Source: Bacillota bacterium
GTDB lineage: Bacteria; Bacillota; Sulfobacillia; Sulfobacillales; JAIMBI01
Direction of reading: 5' to 3'
DNA: 51,305 bases
NCBI GenBank assembly: GCA_021846505.1
Contig: JAJZWV010000020.1
Location: 1-51,305 of the forward strand
The notes beneath the pieces are model-generated. The model searched no databases, had not been told where the DNA came from, and was given only the letters and a program-made list of their open reading frames with translations. Positions 16,330-24,950 of this stretch are shown here, piece by piece. The number at the start of each line of letters is the position of its first letter. Positions within the stretch are counted from its first letter, which is position 1. Position numbers and translations under genes: made by a program.

Positions 16330-17609
16330 ACATCGAGGCACTTTCGCCCTGGTGGGTGGGCCGCACGCGATTTGGCGTCCGGCCTGGCTTGGGCCGCACC
16401 GAGCGCCTGATGGAGCACCTCGGGCACCCGGAGCGCGCAGTGCCCATCGTGCACGTGGCCGGGACCAACGGCAAAGGGTCCACGGCGGCACTGGTGGCGG
16501 CCGGCCTTCAGGCGGCAGGCTTGGCGACCGGGCTCTACACGTCGCCGGACTTGGGGGATCTGCGCGAGCGCGTCACCATCAACGGCGCTCGGCTCCCCGA
16601 GGCGGACTGGCGGCGGTGGGCGGCCCGGGTGGAGGCTGCCGGGCAAGGGGCCGAAGACCCGCCCACCCTGTTTGAGTGTCTCACGGCACTGGCGCTGCTG
16701 GCGTTCGCCGAGTGTGGAGTAGCCGTGGCCGTGGTGGAAGTGGGTCTGGGCGGGTCATTTGATGCCACCAATGTGGTGCCGGTGCCAGCGATGACCATTC
16801 TCACGCCCATTGCCCTGGACCACCAGGAGGTGCTTGGTCCTACGGTGGCGGCCGTGGCGCGGGACAAGGCCGGGGTGATTAAGCGCGGCGCCCGGGTGGT
16901 GTCCGCGGCGCAGTCGCCGCCCGCGCGCGCCGAGGTGGCCCGGCGGGCGCGCGCGGTGGCGGCCACGGTGCGGTGGCCCGGCCATCGCCTCTTGTGGAGC
17001 GACGCCTCGGGAGTGACCATCGAGGCGGGAGGGCGGGTGTGGCGCACACGCCTCCTGGGCCGCCACCAAGCCACCAACTTGGGCGTGGCGGCCGCCGCGC
17101 TCGACTGGATGGGCGTGGGCCGCGACTGGGACTGGGACCGCATCCAGCAGGGGGTGGCCGAGGCCGTGTGGCCCGCCCGGCTGGAAGTGCTGCCCGGCTG
17201 CCCACTGGTGCTGGTGGACGGAGCGCACAACCTTCATGCTGCCCATGCTCTGGCCTGCGCGCTCTGTGAGCCGCATCTCCGCCGGCCATGGCACTTGGTG
17301 TGGGGCACGCTGACCGATAAGCCATCCGCCGCCATGCTGCGCGCGGTCGTGCCCCATGTGGCGACGCTGGTCGTGACCCGGCCGGCGGGCCCCCGTGGCC
17401 AAGATCCCCAGGCGGTTGTGGGCCGCATGCGGCTCGCGGACCGCCTGGAAGCGCTGGTGGAGCCGTCGGTCCCGCGAGCGCTGGACACGGCGGCGCGCCG
17501 TGCGGGCGCCGGGGGGGCGGTGCTGGTGGCGGGCTCACTGGTGCTGGCCGGGGAAGCGCGCCAGTGGGGACGGGCCGCGGCGGGCGGCCCTTCGCCGCGG
17601 GCCGGCTGA
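16326..17609 (+). CDS. folC: Folylpolyglutamate/dihydrofolate synthase
   Basis: 427 aa. The start appears to be CTG 16326, overlapping the valS stop in CTGA, with GGAGGAG at 16314-16320 five bases upstream. No ATG, GTG or TTG fits the family N-terminus (LNIEALSPWWVGRTRFGVRPGLGR). The Mur-ligase P-loop is VAGTNGKGST (about residue 47), followed by TSPDLGDLRERVTING, the EVGLGGSFDATN motif and LVDGAHNLHAA. It adds glutamate to folates, and in many bacteria also to dihydropteroate. The C-terminal ~30 residues are Gly/Pro/Arg-rich. The valS-folC pair is conserved in Bacillus. Confidence 0.93.
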   Translation: MNIEALSPWWVGRTRFGVRPGLGRTERLMEHLGHPERAVPIVHVAGTNGKGSTAALVAAGLQAAGLATGLYTSPDLGDLRERVTINGARLPEADWRRWAARVEAAGQGAEDPPTLFECLTALALLAFAECGVAVAVVEVGLGGSFDATNVVPVPAMTILTPIALDHQEVLGPTVAAVARDKAGVIKRGARVVSAAQSPPARAEVARRARAVAATVRWPGHRLLWSDASGVTIEAGGRVWRTRLLGRHQATNLGVAAAALDWMGVGRDWDWDRIQQGVAEAVWPARLEVLPGCPLVLVDGAHNLHAAHALACALCEPHLRRPWHLVWGTLTDKPSAAMLRAVVPHVATLVVTRPAGPRGQDPQAVVGRMRLADRLEALVEPSVPRALDTAARRAGAGGAVLVAGSLVLAGEARQWGRAAAGGPSPRAG

Positions 17610-17667
17610 CGATCGGCCGCCGATCGCAAAGATCCACGGTGTGGCACTACTGGGACCGATCCGGCCG

Positions 17668-17697
17668 TTGAGTCGAAACATGGGCCGGTGTTATGCT
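17668..17697 (+). promoter_or_regulatory. Possible sigma-A promoter upstream of the DUF4321 gene
   Basis: TTGAGT (17668-17673) and TATGCT (17692-17697) are spaced by 18 bases. They lie about 70 bases before the GTG at 17767. The 157 bases between folC and that gene hold nothing else recognisable. Confidence 0.45.
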
Positions 17698-17766
17698 GTG
17701 AGGGCTGGTTGCCGCGCGGCGAGTCTGTGTCGGGGGCCGGCGGCTGGCATCGGAATGCGCTGATCC

Positions 17767-18075
17767 GTGGCAGGTGGCGGCCGCGGCTCGGCGGGTTGGG
17801 CACGAAGGGCAGGGACTCTCCTGAAATCACGACGCCGAAACGGCTGGTGGCTGTTGCTCTATGGGTTGCTGGGCGCCGTTGTGGGCGGAGTCGTCGGACG
17901 GTGGCTGGGAGCTTATTGGGCGCCCTTGGGTCAGACGTATGCCACGTTTGGCGTGGGGACTCCCTGGACTGTTAACTTGGCGGTGGTGGGATTTTCCTTG
18001 GGGGCATGGGTGCACGTCAACTTGGTGGGTCTGGTGGGCATGGTGGCCGGCGTGGCTGCGTGGGTCCGGGCCTAA
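17767..18075 (+). CDS. DUF4321-type small membrane protein
   Basis: 102 aa from GTG 17767. Homology to the family starts at about residue 22 (RRRNGWWLLLYGLLGAVVGG), so a later non-canonical start, such as CTG near 17818, is possible. Two hydrophobic segments (about residues 27-48 and 68-100, the latter ending in the NLVGLVGMVAGVAAWV region) flank YATFGVGTPWTVNLAVVGFS. Proteins of this kind are found next to maf/radC in spore formers; their function is unknown. No maf gene is present here between folC and radC. Confidence 0.65.
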   Translation: MAGGGRGSAGWARRAGTLLKSRRRNGWWLLLYGLLGAVVGGVVGRWLGAYWAPLGQTYATFGVGTPWTVNLAVVGFSLGAWVHVNLVGLVGMVAGVAAWVRA

Positions 18076-18172
18076 CCGGCGCTAAGACCTTTCTCAGTTG
18101 CGGGCCCGGGCGAACTTGGCAAGAACTCGCGGCGTTACAGTGAGGGGAGCTTTTGGCGGAAGGGACGGCGAC

Positions 18173-18850
18173 GTGGCGGTCAAGGACTGGCCCGCCCCGG
18201 AGCGGCCGCGGGAGCGCTTGGCGCATCTGGGTGCCGGTGCACTGTCGGATGGCGAGTTGCTGGCGGTGCTCCTGGGCAGTGGCACCGGCCCGAAGAACGC
18301 TGTCGAACTGGGGCGGGAGCTGGTGGCCGACGGCTGGGAGGCGCTGGCGGACCGTGGGGTGCGCGAGCTGACCACCGTCGCCGGGATGGGTCCCGCGCGG
18401 GCCGCCGTGATTGTGGCGGCACTGGAAGTGGGTCGCCGCGTGCGGCGTGCAGGCGCCCTGCGCCGAGCGATTCGATCCGGCGACGACATCGCGGACCTTG
18501 TGGGCGATGAGATGGCGCGGTTGCCGCAGGAGCAGTTTCGGGTCGTGCTGCTGAACGCGAAGCAGCAGGTGGTGGCAGTGGAAACGCCATTCGTGGGTGG
18601 GCTCGCTTCCGTGGAAGTCCACCCCCGAGAAGTGTTTCGCGCCGCCGTGCGCGTATCGGCGGCGGGGGTCATCGTGGTGCACAATCATCCGACCGGGGAT
18701 CCGAGTCCCAGCCGTGAAGATCGGCTGTTGACCAAGCGGCTGGCACAGGCCGGGGATACATTGGGGATTCCAGTGCTGGATCATGTGGTGATGGGCCACG
18801 GCCGGCACGTCAGTTTCAGGGAATTAGGGTTCCTCGGCGAACCCGGATAG
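18173..18850 (+). CDS. radC: RadC/JAMM-domain protein
   Basis: 225 aa from GTG 18173 ([16 protein letters not shown]), the family start; the frame is open from 18098. An N-terminal helix-hairpin-helix region ([19 protein letters not shown]) precedes the JAMM metalloprotease-like domain with [13 protein letters not shown] and [16 protein letters not shown], so all predicted zinc ligands are present. The historical DNA-repair role is doubtful and the true function is unknown. It lies 20 bases before mreB, the usual radC-mreB arrangement of Bacillota. Confidence 0.95.
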   Translation: MAVKDWPAPERPRERLAHLGAGALSDGELLAVLLGSGTGPKNAVELGRELVADGWEALADRGVRELTTVAGMGPARAAVIVAALEVGRRVRRAGALRRAIRSGDDIADLVGDEMARLPQEQFRVVLLNAKQQVVAVETPFVGGLASVEVHPREVFRAAVRVSAAGVIVVHNHPTGDPSPSREDRLLTKRLAQAGDTLGIPVLDHVVMGHGRHVSFRELGFLGEPG

Positions 18851-18870
18851 GAAAGGGGCACCCGCAACAG

Positions 18871-19902
18871 ATGCTGCGCTACTTCTACAGTGCGTTTTCG
18901 CGCGATATGGGGATTGACTTGGGGACGGCGAACACGGTGGTGTTCGTCAAAGGCAAGGGGATTATTTTGCAGGAGCCCTCGGTCGTGGCTATCGACCAGC
19001 AGACAGGGGAAATCATCGCGGTAGGCCAAGAGGCCAAGCAGATGGTGGGGCGGACCCCGGGCCACATTCGCGCGGTGCGCCCCTTGAAAGACGGGGTCAT
19101 TGCGGACTTTGACCATACGCAGGGCATGCTGAAGCACTTCATCCAGAAGGCCGTCCCGAACTTTCGGGTATTCCACCCCATGGTGGTGGTGGGCGTGCCA
19201 TCTGGCGTGACGGGTGTCGAAGAGCGCGCGGTCAAGGACGCCGCGGTGCAGGCGGGCGCGCGCGAGGCCCTGGTGGTGGAGGAGCCGATGGCCGCGGCGA
19301 TTGGAGCCGGGCTGCCGGTGGACGAGCCTACCGGCAACATGATTGTGGACATTGGCGGAGGCACCACCGAGGTGGCGGTGATTTCGCTGGACGGGATTGT
19401 CACGTCCCAGTCGATTCGGGTGGCCGGCGACGAGATGGACGAAGGGATTCAAAACCACATCAAGCGCACCTACAACATGATGATTGGGGAGCGTACTGCG
19501 GAAGAGGTCAAGATGACCATTGGCTCTGCGTATCCGCCGGACCAAGACCAGACGATGGATGTGCGCGGGCGCGACTTGGTCACGGGGCTCCCGAAGACGC
19601 TCAAGATCACGGCGTCCGAGATTCAGCGGGCGCTTTCCGACACGGTCAGCCAAATTGTTGAGGCCATCAAAGCCACGCTGGAGCGCACGCCGCCTGAACT
19701 GGCCGCCGATGTAATGGATCGCGGCATTGTCATTACCGGTGGCGGCAGTCTCCTGCGCGACTTCGACAAGCTGGTGAGCGCCGAGACGGGGATGCCGGTC
19801 CACATGGCGGAAGAGCCGCTCTTGACGGTGGTTCGCGGCACGGGCATGGTTTTGGATGACGAAAAGCACCTGGACGCACTTCGGCGCCGCAATCGCCGCT
19901 GA
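18871..19902 (+). CDS. mreB: Rod shape-determining actin MreB
   Basis: 343 aa, the normal length. The actin-fold signatures are phosphate 1 ([14 protein letters not shown]), connect 1 and phosphate 2 ([14 protein letters not shown]) and the adenosine motif ([14 protein letters not shown]). The N-terminus [12 protein letters not shown] can act as a short membrane-contacting extension. MreB filaments move along the inner membrane and guide the elongasome. It is the first gene of mreBCD, with AGGAAAGG upstream. Confidence 0.97.
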   Translation: MLRYFYSAFSRDMGIDLGTANTVVFVKGKGIILQEPSVVAIDQQTGEIIAVGQEAKQMVGRTPGHIRAVRPLKDGVIADFDHTQGMLKHFIQKAVPNFRVFHPMVVVGVPSGVTGVEERAVKDAAVQAGAREALVVEEPMAAAIGAGLPVDEPTGNMIVDIGGGTTEVAVISLDGIVTSQSIRVAGDEMDEGIQNHIKRTYNMMIGERTAEEVKMTIGSAYPPDQDQTMDVRGRDLVTGLPKTLKITASEIQRALSDTVSQIVEAIKATLERTPPELAADVMDRGIVITGGGSLLRDFDKLVSAETGMPVHMAEEPLLTVVRGTGMVLDDEKHLDALRRRNRR

Positions 19903-19936
19903 CCGCTTCCGGTCTGGGTCCGGAGGAGGTTGACCA

Positions 19937-20800
19937 GTGGACTTCCTATACCGGTGGCGGCGGCCGATTATCGCGGTGCTGGCGGTGATGGTGCTGGCAA
20001 CGCTGCTGTCGTACACCGCCAAGCTCCGGGGGCACGTGCTTACCCTCTCTGCGGTCGCAGGGATGGTCGCGAGCCCGATCGGCGGCACCATCGTGCAAGT
20101 GAGCGGCGGCGTGCGAGGCGATGCCCAAAGCCTCACCCAGCTGTTTCACCTGCAGCAGGAAAATCAAAAGCTCAAGTCGGAATTGACCCTGTACCACAGC
20201 TTGAAACTCCAGCTCGAGGAGGTGCAGGCCGACAATACACGGCTCCGCGGGCTGCTTTATCTAAAGAGCCAGCTGGGGTCTTGGCATCTGCTGGGCGCGT
20301 CGGTGGTGGCCCGCAATCCGAATAATTGGTTTTCCACCTTGACGATTGGCCGCGGATCTCAAAGTGGCATCAAGGTGAACATGCCGGTGATTGTGCCCCA
20401 GGGCGTGGTGGGCCGGGTGGTGTCGGTATCGCCCACCACGGCCCAGGTGCTGCTGCTGCTGGACCCGGCGAGCGGCGCCGGGGCGCTGGATGTGCGGTCG
20501 CGCTCCGCCGGTGTGGTGGTGGGCCGGGATCCCATCACCGGCACCTTGCGCTTTGAGCTGTTTGGCCATCGACCCAACGTGCTGCCGGGCGACGCGGTCG
20601 TCACCTCGGGCCTCTCGCAGTACTATCCCAAGGGACTGCTGCTGGGGCAAGTCATCCGCGTGGCTCCTTCGTCAGGAGGCCTCACGGAAACCGCCACGGT
20701 CAAGCCCGCTGTAAACTTCAACCAGCTCGAGACGGTCATGGTGGTGCTGTCGCATCCGGTTGGGGAGTCCACCCCGCCGCTGTCGGGGCTGGTGCCCTGA
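19937..20800 (+). CDS. mreC: Cell shape protein MreC
   Basis: 287 aa from GTG 19937, with GGAGG about 10 bases upstream. One N-terminal transmembrane segment (PIIAVLAVMVLATLLSYT) is followed by a coiled coil (LQQENQKLKSELTLYHSLKL) and the beta-barrel MreC domain (GASVVARNPNNWFSTLTIGRG, VPQGVVGRVVSV). It acts outside the membrane as a scaffold linking MreB and RodA/PBP2. The stop overlaps the mreD start (TGATG). Confidence 0.95.
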   Translation: MDFLYRWRRPIIAVLAVMVLATLLSYTAKLRGHVLTLSAVAGMVASPIGGTIVQVSGGVRGDAQSLTQLFHLQQENQKLKSELTLYHSLKLQLEEVQADNTRLRGLLYLKSQLGSWHLLGASVVARNPNNWFSTLTIGRGSQSGIKVNMPVIVPQGVVGRVVSVSPTTAQVLLLLDPASGAGALDVRSRSAGVVVGRDPITGTLRFELFGHRPNVLPGDAVVTSGLSQYYPKGLLLGQVIRVAPSSGGLTETATVKPAVNFNQLETVMVVLSHPVGESTPPLSGLVP

Positions 20801-21306
20801 TGTGGCAGTATCGATGGTGGGCTTGGGTGTTGCTGTTTGCTGCCGCGCTGATCATCCAGACCAGCTTTCTGCCGCTGCTGTTTCCCACCGGGTTTGTGCC
20901 CAACCTGGTGCTGGTGGTGGTGGTGGCGCTGGCATTTTTCGAAAGCCCCTCGCGCGGGGCCCTCTTGGGCGCCATTGCGGGCTTGATGACCGATATGGTG
21001 GCGGGGCGCCTCATAGGCATGAACCTCGCCATCGACGCCGCTGCGGGCTATCTGGTGGCCCGCCTGCAAAGTCAAATTGTGCGCGACGATGTGTTGGTGC
21101 CCGGGGTGGTGGGGGCTTTCGCGGCCGGGGCGGCTCGGCTGGTTGAGTGGGGGGTTCTGCGGCTGCTGGGCTTTTCCTTTGCGTTCCGGCCGTTTGTGGC
21201 GCCGCTGCCCACCGATATTTTGTTTGCCCTGTTTATGACCGGGGCGGTTATGGGGCTGGCCCGGCTGCGGCCGCGTCATGAAGTCGATGCCAGCCTCCGG
21301 TTCTGA
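20800..21306 (+). CDS. mreD: Cell shape membrane protein MreD
   Basis: 168 aa, polytopic. Five or six hydrophobic segments are visible, starting with WVLLFAAALIIQTSFLPLLF and including NLVLVVVVALAFFESPSRGALLGAIAGLMTD, a pattern typical of MreD. The ATG overlaps the mreC stop by one base. It is part of the elongasome. The C-terminus RPRHEVDASLRF is cytosolic. Confidence 0.92.
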   Translation: MWQYRWWAWVLLFAAALIIQTSFLPLLFPTGFVPNLVLVVVVALAFFESPSRGALLGAIAGLMTDMVAGRLIGMNLAIDAAAGYLVARLQSQIVRDDVLVPGVVGAFAAGAARLVEWGVLRLLGFSFAFRPFVAPLPTDILFALFMTGAVMGLARLRPRHEVDASLRF

Positions 21307-21312
21307 CCCCTC

Positions 21313-21342
21313 CTGCCATATTGTGCTGTCTGGGATTATAAT
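21313..21342 (+). promoter_or_regulatory. Possible sigma-A promoter for minCDE
   Basis: A perfect TATAAT (21337-21342) stands 18 bases after CTGCCA (21313-21318, 4 of 6 consensus bases). It lies in the 137-base gap after mreD, so the min genes may be transcribed separately from mreBCD. Confidence 0.55.
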
Positions 21343-21443
21343 GCAGAGGGAAACTTCGCCGAGCACGCCAAACAGCGGCAGGACTTGGCGCCGCAAGCCC
21401 GAATGACCCAGGTGGAAGCGGTAAAAGGGGGAGAACGGCCGGT

Positions 21444-21857
21444 ATGCCTCGGCGACGAGCGTCCACCGCGGCCGAGACCAGCATGGCGACGCCTTGGCTG
21501 GACGGGCGGGTGGACGAGCCCACCCTGCTGGTGCGGCGGCATTTGCGGTCGGGCCAGCGGGTTCATTATCAAGGCAACGTGGTGGTGCTGGGCGACGTCA
21601 ATCCCGGCGCCGAAATTGTCGCGACCGGCGACATTGTGGTGATGGGCGTGCTGCGCGGCTTGGCACATGCCGGGGCGGCGGGCGACGCGGCGCGAGTGGT
21701 GGCGGCGTTCCGGCTGGAAGCCACCCAGCTCCGCATTGCGAACCATATTGCACGAGCCCCGGAGGGAGATCGGCCGCCCCAGGTGGCGGAAGTGGCCCAA
21801 GTCCGGGAGGGCCATGTCGTGTTGGATAGTCTGACGCAGTTGTACGACGACCGCTAG
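21444..21857 (+). CDS. minC: Septum-site determining protein MinC, C-terminal domain only
   Basis: 137 aa from ATG 21444, with a GGGGGAG run about 11 bases upstream. After ~30 loosely structured residues the right-handed beta-helix MinC C-domain is complete: VRRHLRSGQRVHYQGNVVVL, then GDVNPGAEIVATGDIVVMG, LRGLAHAGAAGD, and the closing strand. The usual protein is about 220 residues with an N-terminal domain that blocks FtsZ. That domain is missing, and the 137 bases before the gene are too short to hold it in any frame. The C-domain binds MinD and dimerises, so the protein may still co-assemble with MinD. How it inhibits division here is unclear. Confidence 0.85.
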   Translation: MPRRRASTAAETSMATPWLDGRVDEPTLLVRRHLRSGQRVHYQGNVVVLGDVNPGAEIVATGDIVVMGVLRGLAHAGAAGDAARVVAAFRLEATQLRIANHIARAPEGDRPPQVAEVAQVREGHVVLDSLTQLYDDR

Positions 21858-21896
21858 GGTGCTGGACGCCCTGGCCAGGTTAGGAGAGATGCACTT

Positions 21897-22691
21897 ATGG
21901 GAGAGGCCATCGTCATCACCTCGGGGAAAGGCGGCGTGGGCAAAACCACCACCACCGCCAACTTGGGGGCGGCCCTGGCCAACATGGGCCATCGCGTGGT
22001 GCTGGTGGATGCCGACATCGGCCTGCGCAACCTGGATGTGGTGATGGGCCTGGAGAACCGGATTGTGTACGATTTGGTGGACGTGGTCGAAGGGTTTGCC
22101 AAGCTGAAGCCAGCCCTGATCAAGGACAAGCGCTTTGACAACCTGTTCCTGCTGCCAGCGGCTCAGACGCGAGACAAAAATGCCGTGTCGCCGGAGCAGA
22201 TGCGCCAGCTGGTCTCTGATCTGAAGCAGGAATTCGACTGGGTGATTATCGACTGCCCGGCCGGCATCGAGCAGGGGTTTCGCAACGCCGTGGCGGGAGC
22301 TGATCGGGCCGTGGTGGTGGCGACCCCGGAAGTATCCTCGGTGCGAGACGCGGATCGCATCGTGGGGCTCTTGGAGGCTCAGGAAGTTCCCAAGCCGCTG
22401 CTGCTGGTGAACCGCCTGCGGCCTGCGATGGTCAAAAGGGGCGAGATGATGGACATCGATGACATCATCGAGATTTTGGCCATCGAGCTATTGGGTGTGG
22501 TGCCGGAAGATGAAGGCATTGTTATGTCCAGCAACCGCGGCGAGCCGGCGGTGCTGTCGGACCGCTCGAAGGCGGGCGATGCGTACAAAAACATCGCGCG
22601 GCGGCTGGCCGGTGAGGCCGTGCCGGTGCTGGCGGTGGCGGAGGATGGATTGTTCACGCGCCTGCGCCGCTTGATGGGGTGGTCGGGATGA
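21897..22691 (+). CDS. minD: Septum-site determining ATPase MinD
   Basis: 264 aa. The deviant Walker A KGGVGKTT (about residue 11), LVDADIGLRNLDVVMGLENR and IIDCPAGIEQGF are hallmarks of MinD. The C-terminal amphipathic helix that anchors it to the membrane is intact (LFTRLRRLMGW). It recruits MinC, and MinE stimulates its ATPase. The ATG has GGAGAG upstream. The stop overlaps the minE start in ATGA. Confidence 0.97.
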   Translation: MGEAIVITSGKGGVGKTTTTANLGAALANMGHRVVLVDADIGLRNLDVVMGLENRIVYDLVDVVEGFAKLKPALIKDKRFDNLFLLPAAQTRDKNAVSPEQMRQLVSDLKQEFDWVIIDCPAGIEQGFRNAVAGADRAVVVATPEVSSVRDADRIVGLLEAQEVPKPLLLVNRLRPAMVKRGEMMDIDDIIEILAIELLGVVPEDEGIVMSSNRGEPAVLSDRSKAGDAYKNIARRLAGEAVPVLAVAEDGLFTRLRRLMGWSG

Positions 22692-22978
22692 GTCAAAAAG
22701 GCCGCGGTGGCGGCTTCCTCGACCTGATTACCCGGGTGCTGGGCCGCGACGAGGGAAGCCGCGGCACGGCCAAGGAGCGCTTGAAGCTGGTGCTTATCCA
22801 TGACCGCGCCAGCTTGTCGCCGGAACTGCTGGAGGCACTGCGCGCGGACATGATGAAGGTGATCACGGCGTACATGGACATCGACTCGGAGGGCTTCAAA
22901 GTCGAATTTGAGCGCAGCGAGGACACGGTCGCGCTGGTGGCCAACATCCCAATCGTCGCAGTCAAGCGGCACGCGTAG
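22688..22978 (+). CDS. minE: Cell division topological specificity factor MinE
   Basis: 96 aa from ATG 22688, overlapping the minD stop. The family layout is seen: an amphipathic N-terminus (GGGFLDLITRVLG), the MinD-binding helix (AKERLKLVLIHDRASLSPEL) and the dimerisation beta-sheet (VITAYMDIDSEGFKVEFE). MinE drives MinD off the membrane and sets up oscillation. Its presence shows a MinCDE rather than a MinCD/DivIVA-only system. Confidence 0.95.
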   Translation: MSQKGRGGGFLDLITRVLGRDEGSRGTAKERLKLVLIHDRASLSPELLEALRADMMKVITAYMDIDSEGFKVEFERSEDTVALVANIPIVAVKRHA

Positions 22979-23000
22979 ACCGGCCGGGTGCAGATTGGGA

Positions 23001-23026
23001 GGACCCTTAAGAACCCTTAATAACCC
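23001..23026. repeat. Short direct repeat upstream of rodA
   Basis: Two copies of a 10-base unit, GGACCCTTAA and GAACCCTTAA, and a partial third (TAACCC) occur in register. They lie just before a TATAAT (23053-23058) and about 65 bases before the rodA start. They could be a protein-binding site with one-helical-turn spacing. Confidence 0.5.
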
Positions 23027-23085
23027 ATGCCCCCCCGGCGGCGTTGTCCCGTTATAATGAATGCCGTTGTCCGGGGGGGATTTGG

Positions 23086-24294
23086 GTGAAGGCACGAGGC
23101 ATCTGGGCCCGCATGGATTTTGTGGTGCTGTTCATCGTGGCACTCCTGGCAGTGCTGTCGCTGGTGGTCCTGTTTATTGCCACCAAGCCGATTTACCCGC
23201 TGGAGCCCACCTACTACGACAAGCGGCAGGCCATTTGGATTGTGCTGGGAGTCATTTCGGTCCTGACGGTGGCCGCCATCCCCTACGAGCGCATCGCGCA
23301 GTGGTCCAAGTACATTTACTGGGGCAACATGCTGCTGCTGGTGGCCGTGCTGGTCAAAGGCCACACGACGCTGGGCGCGTCGCGCTGGATTGGCTTTGGC
23401 CACGTTCAGGTGCAGCCCTCGGAATTTGCCAAGGTGGCCATCATCATTACGCTGGCCGACCTGCTGGCCCGGCGGCCGAGCATGAAGCACATCCGGGATT
23501 GGGTGAGCCCCATCGCGCACGTGTTGCTGCCGATGGCGCTGATTATCAAGCAGCCGGACTTGGGCACGGCGCTGGTGTTTGTCGTGATTCTCCTGGGGAT
23601 GCTGTACGCGGCCGGTGCTCCCGGCCCCAAGTTGCTGCTGGTGTTCGGCGGGGGCTTCGGCGTCATGGTGCTGTGGATTTATGCCCACCTGCACTGGACC
23701 ATTGGCCATCATCCCATTCCCATCTTCATGCACGCCTATCAGCTGAATCGCCTCTTGATTTTCCTGAATCCCGGGAAAAGCCCGATGACCACCGGCTATA
23801 ATGAAATTCAGTCCCGCATCGCCGTCGGCATCGGCGGCGTATGGGGTGTCGGGGTGGCCGGCAGCCACGCCGGCCAGCTGAGCTTCTTGCCGGAAGCCCC
23901 CACCGACTTCGTGTTTGCCGTGGTGGCACAGGTACTGGGCTTTGTCGGCACGATGGGTGTGTTGCTGGTGTACTTCATCCTGCTGGCCCGGGGCTTGATG
24001 ATTGCGGCCGGAGCCAAGGACCGCCTGGGTATGCTGATTGCCGCCGGTGCCGTGTCCATGTTGGGCTTCCACGTGATTGAAAACGCGGGCATGGCCATCG
24101 GGGTCATGCCGGTGGCAGGCGTGCCCCTCCCCTTTGTCAGCTACGGCGGATCCGCGTTCATTGCCGATTCGCTGGTGGTGGGGCTGTTGATGAGCGTGTA
24201 CGCGCGCCGCGACCGGTTTATGTTTGTCGCGGAGTCGGCCAATGCCCCCGCCGCCACCCCTGCGGCCGCCCGGCGGCCCCATGGTGTGCCGTGA
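23086..24294 (+). CDS. rodA: SEDS peptidoglycan glycosyltransferase RodA
   Basis: 402 aa from GTG 23086, with a G-rich ribosome binding site directly upstream. It is polytopic with about ten membrane segments. The FtsW/RodA/SpoVE landmarks are present: SRWIGFGHVQVQPSEFAKV, KQPDLGTALVF, a large loop with EIQSRIAVGIGG, LPEAPTDFVFAVVAQ, and PVAGVPLPFVSYGGSA. RodA polymerises lipid II with a class B PBP during elongation, which fits its place after mreBCD. The C-terminal tail is Ala/Pro-rich. I call it RodA rather than FtsW/SpoVE from context. Confidence 0.93.
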   Translation: MKARGIWARMDFVVLFIVALLAVLSLVVLFIATKPIYPLEPTYYDKRQAIWIVLGVISVLTVAAIPYERIAQWSKYIYWGNMLLLVAVLVKGHTTLGASRWIGFGHVQVQPSEFAKVAIIITLADLLARRPSMKHIRDWVSPIAHVLLPMALIIKQPDLGTALVFVVILLGMLYAAGAPGPKLLLVFGGGFGVMVLWIYAHLHWTIGHHPIPIFMHAYQLNRLLIFLNPGKSPMTTGYNEIQSRIAVGIGGVWGVGVAGSHAGQLSFLPEAPTDFVFAVVAQVLGFVGTMGVLLVYFILLARGLMIAAGAKDRLGMLIAAGAVSMLGFHVIENAGMAIGVMPVAGVPLPFVSYGGSAFIADSLVVGLLMSVYARRDRFMFVAESANAPAATPAAARRPHGVP

Positions 24295-24330
24295 CCAGAA
24301 TGACTAGGCCTAAGGAACTGGGGGAGTTGT

Positions 24331-24948
24331 GTGAGCCGGTCCACGATGGGGGTCAGCCGTTTCGATTTGCATTGGTTCTCGGTGGTCAATCACTGGGCGG
24401 CCGTGTCGCCCGCGTTGGACAAAGTGGGACAGGTACTGGCGGGCGATGCCCCGGAAATTTGGGGCGTGCTGCTCCTGCTGTTTTGGTTTTGGCCGCCGCT
24501 CCGGGCCAATCGCGCGCGGCGCACGGTGGTGTATGCCGCCACTGGCGCGGTGTTGGCGCTGGCCATTAACTACCTGCTCACGCATGTGGTTCCGTATCAG
24601 CCTCGGCCATTTGTGTATCTGCCGCCGTCCCAGGTGCACCAGTTGCTGGCTCATGCGAAAGACTCCGCGTTCCCCAGCGACACGACGGCGGGCAGCTTCG
24701 GATTCGCGACCGGCTTTTTTTACGCACGGGCGCGCGATGGCTGGTGGGCGATGCTGCTGGCGGCCGTGGTGGGCGTGGCGCGAGTGTTTGTGGGCCTGCA
24801 CTGGCCCGATGACATCATCGTGGGCGCGGCGGACGGCGTCGCAGCGGGCCTGATGGTCTTGGCGCTGCGGGGCGCGCTCGAGCCGCTGGTCCAGTGGCTC
24901 TTCCGCCGGTTCCGGTTTCAGCCGGAGCGCGCCGGCCACCGCGTGTAG
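24331..24948 (+). CDS. PAP2-family membrane phosphatase (BcrC-like)
   Basis: 205 aa from GTG 24331, with GGGGGA a few bases upstream. There are several membrane segments, and the acid-phosphatase motifs are in order: YQPRPFVYLPP (motif 1 region, degenerate KxxxxxxRP), DSAFPSDTTAGSF (motif 2, PSxH-like with Asp-Thr for the usual Gly-His) and RVFVGLHWPDDIIVG (motif 3, SRxxxxxHxxxD-like). The family dephosphorylates undecaprenyl diphosphate or other lipid phosphates outside the membrane. The motif 2 His is not obvious (PSDTT). The position after rodA suits a lipid-carrier recycling role. Confidence 0.8.
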   Translation: MSRSTMGVSRFDLHWFSVVNHWAAVSPALDKVGQVLAGDAPEIWGVLLLLFWFWPPLRANRARRTVVYAATGAVLALAINYLLTHVVPYQPRPFVYLPPSQVHQLLAHAKDSAFPSDTTAGSFGFATGFFYARARDGWWAMLLAAVVGVARVFVGLHWPDDIIVGAADGVAAGLMVLALRGALEPLVQWLFRRFRFQPERAGHRV

Positions 24949-24950
24949 GC

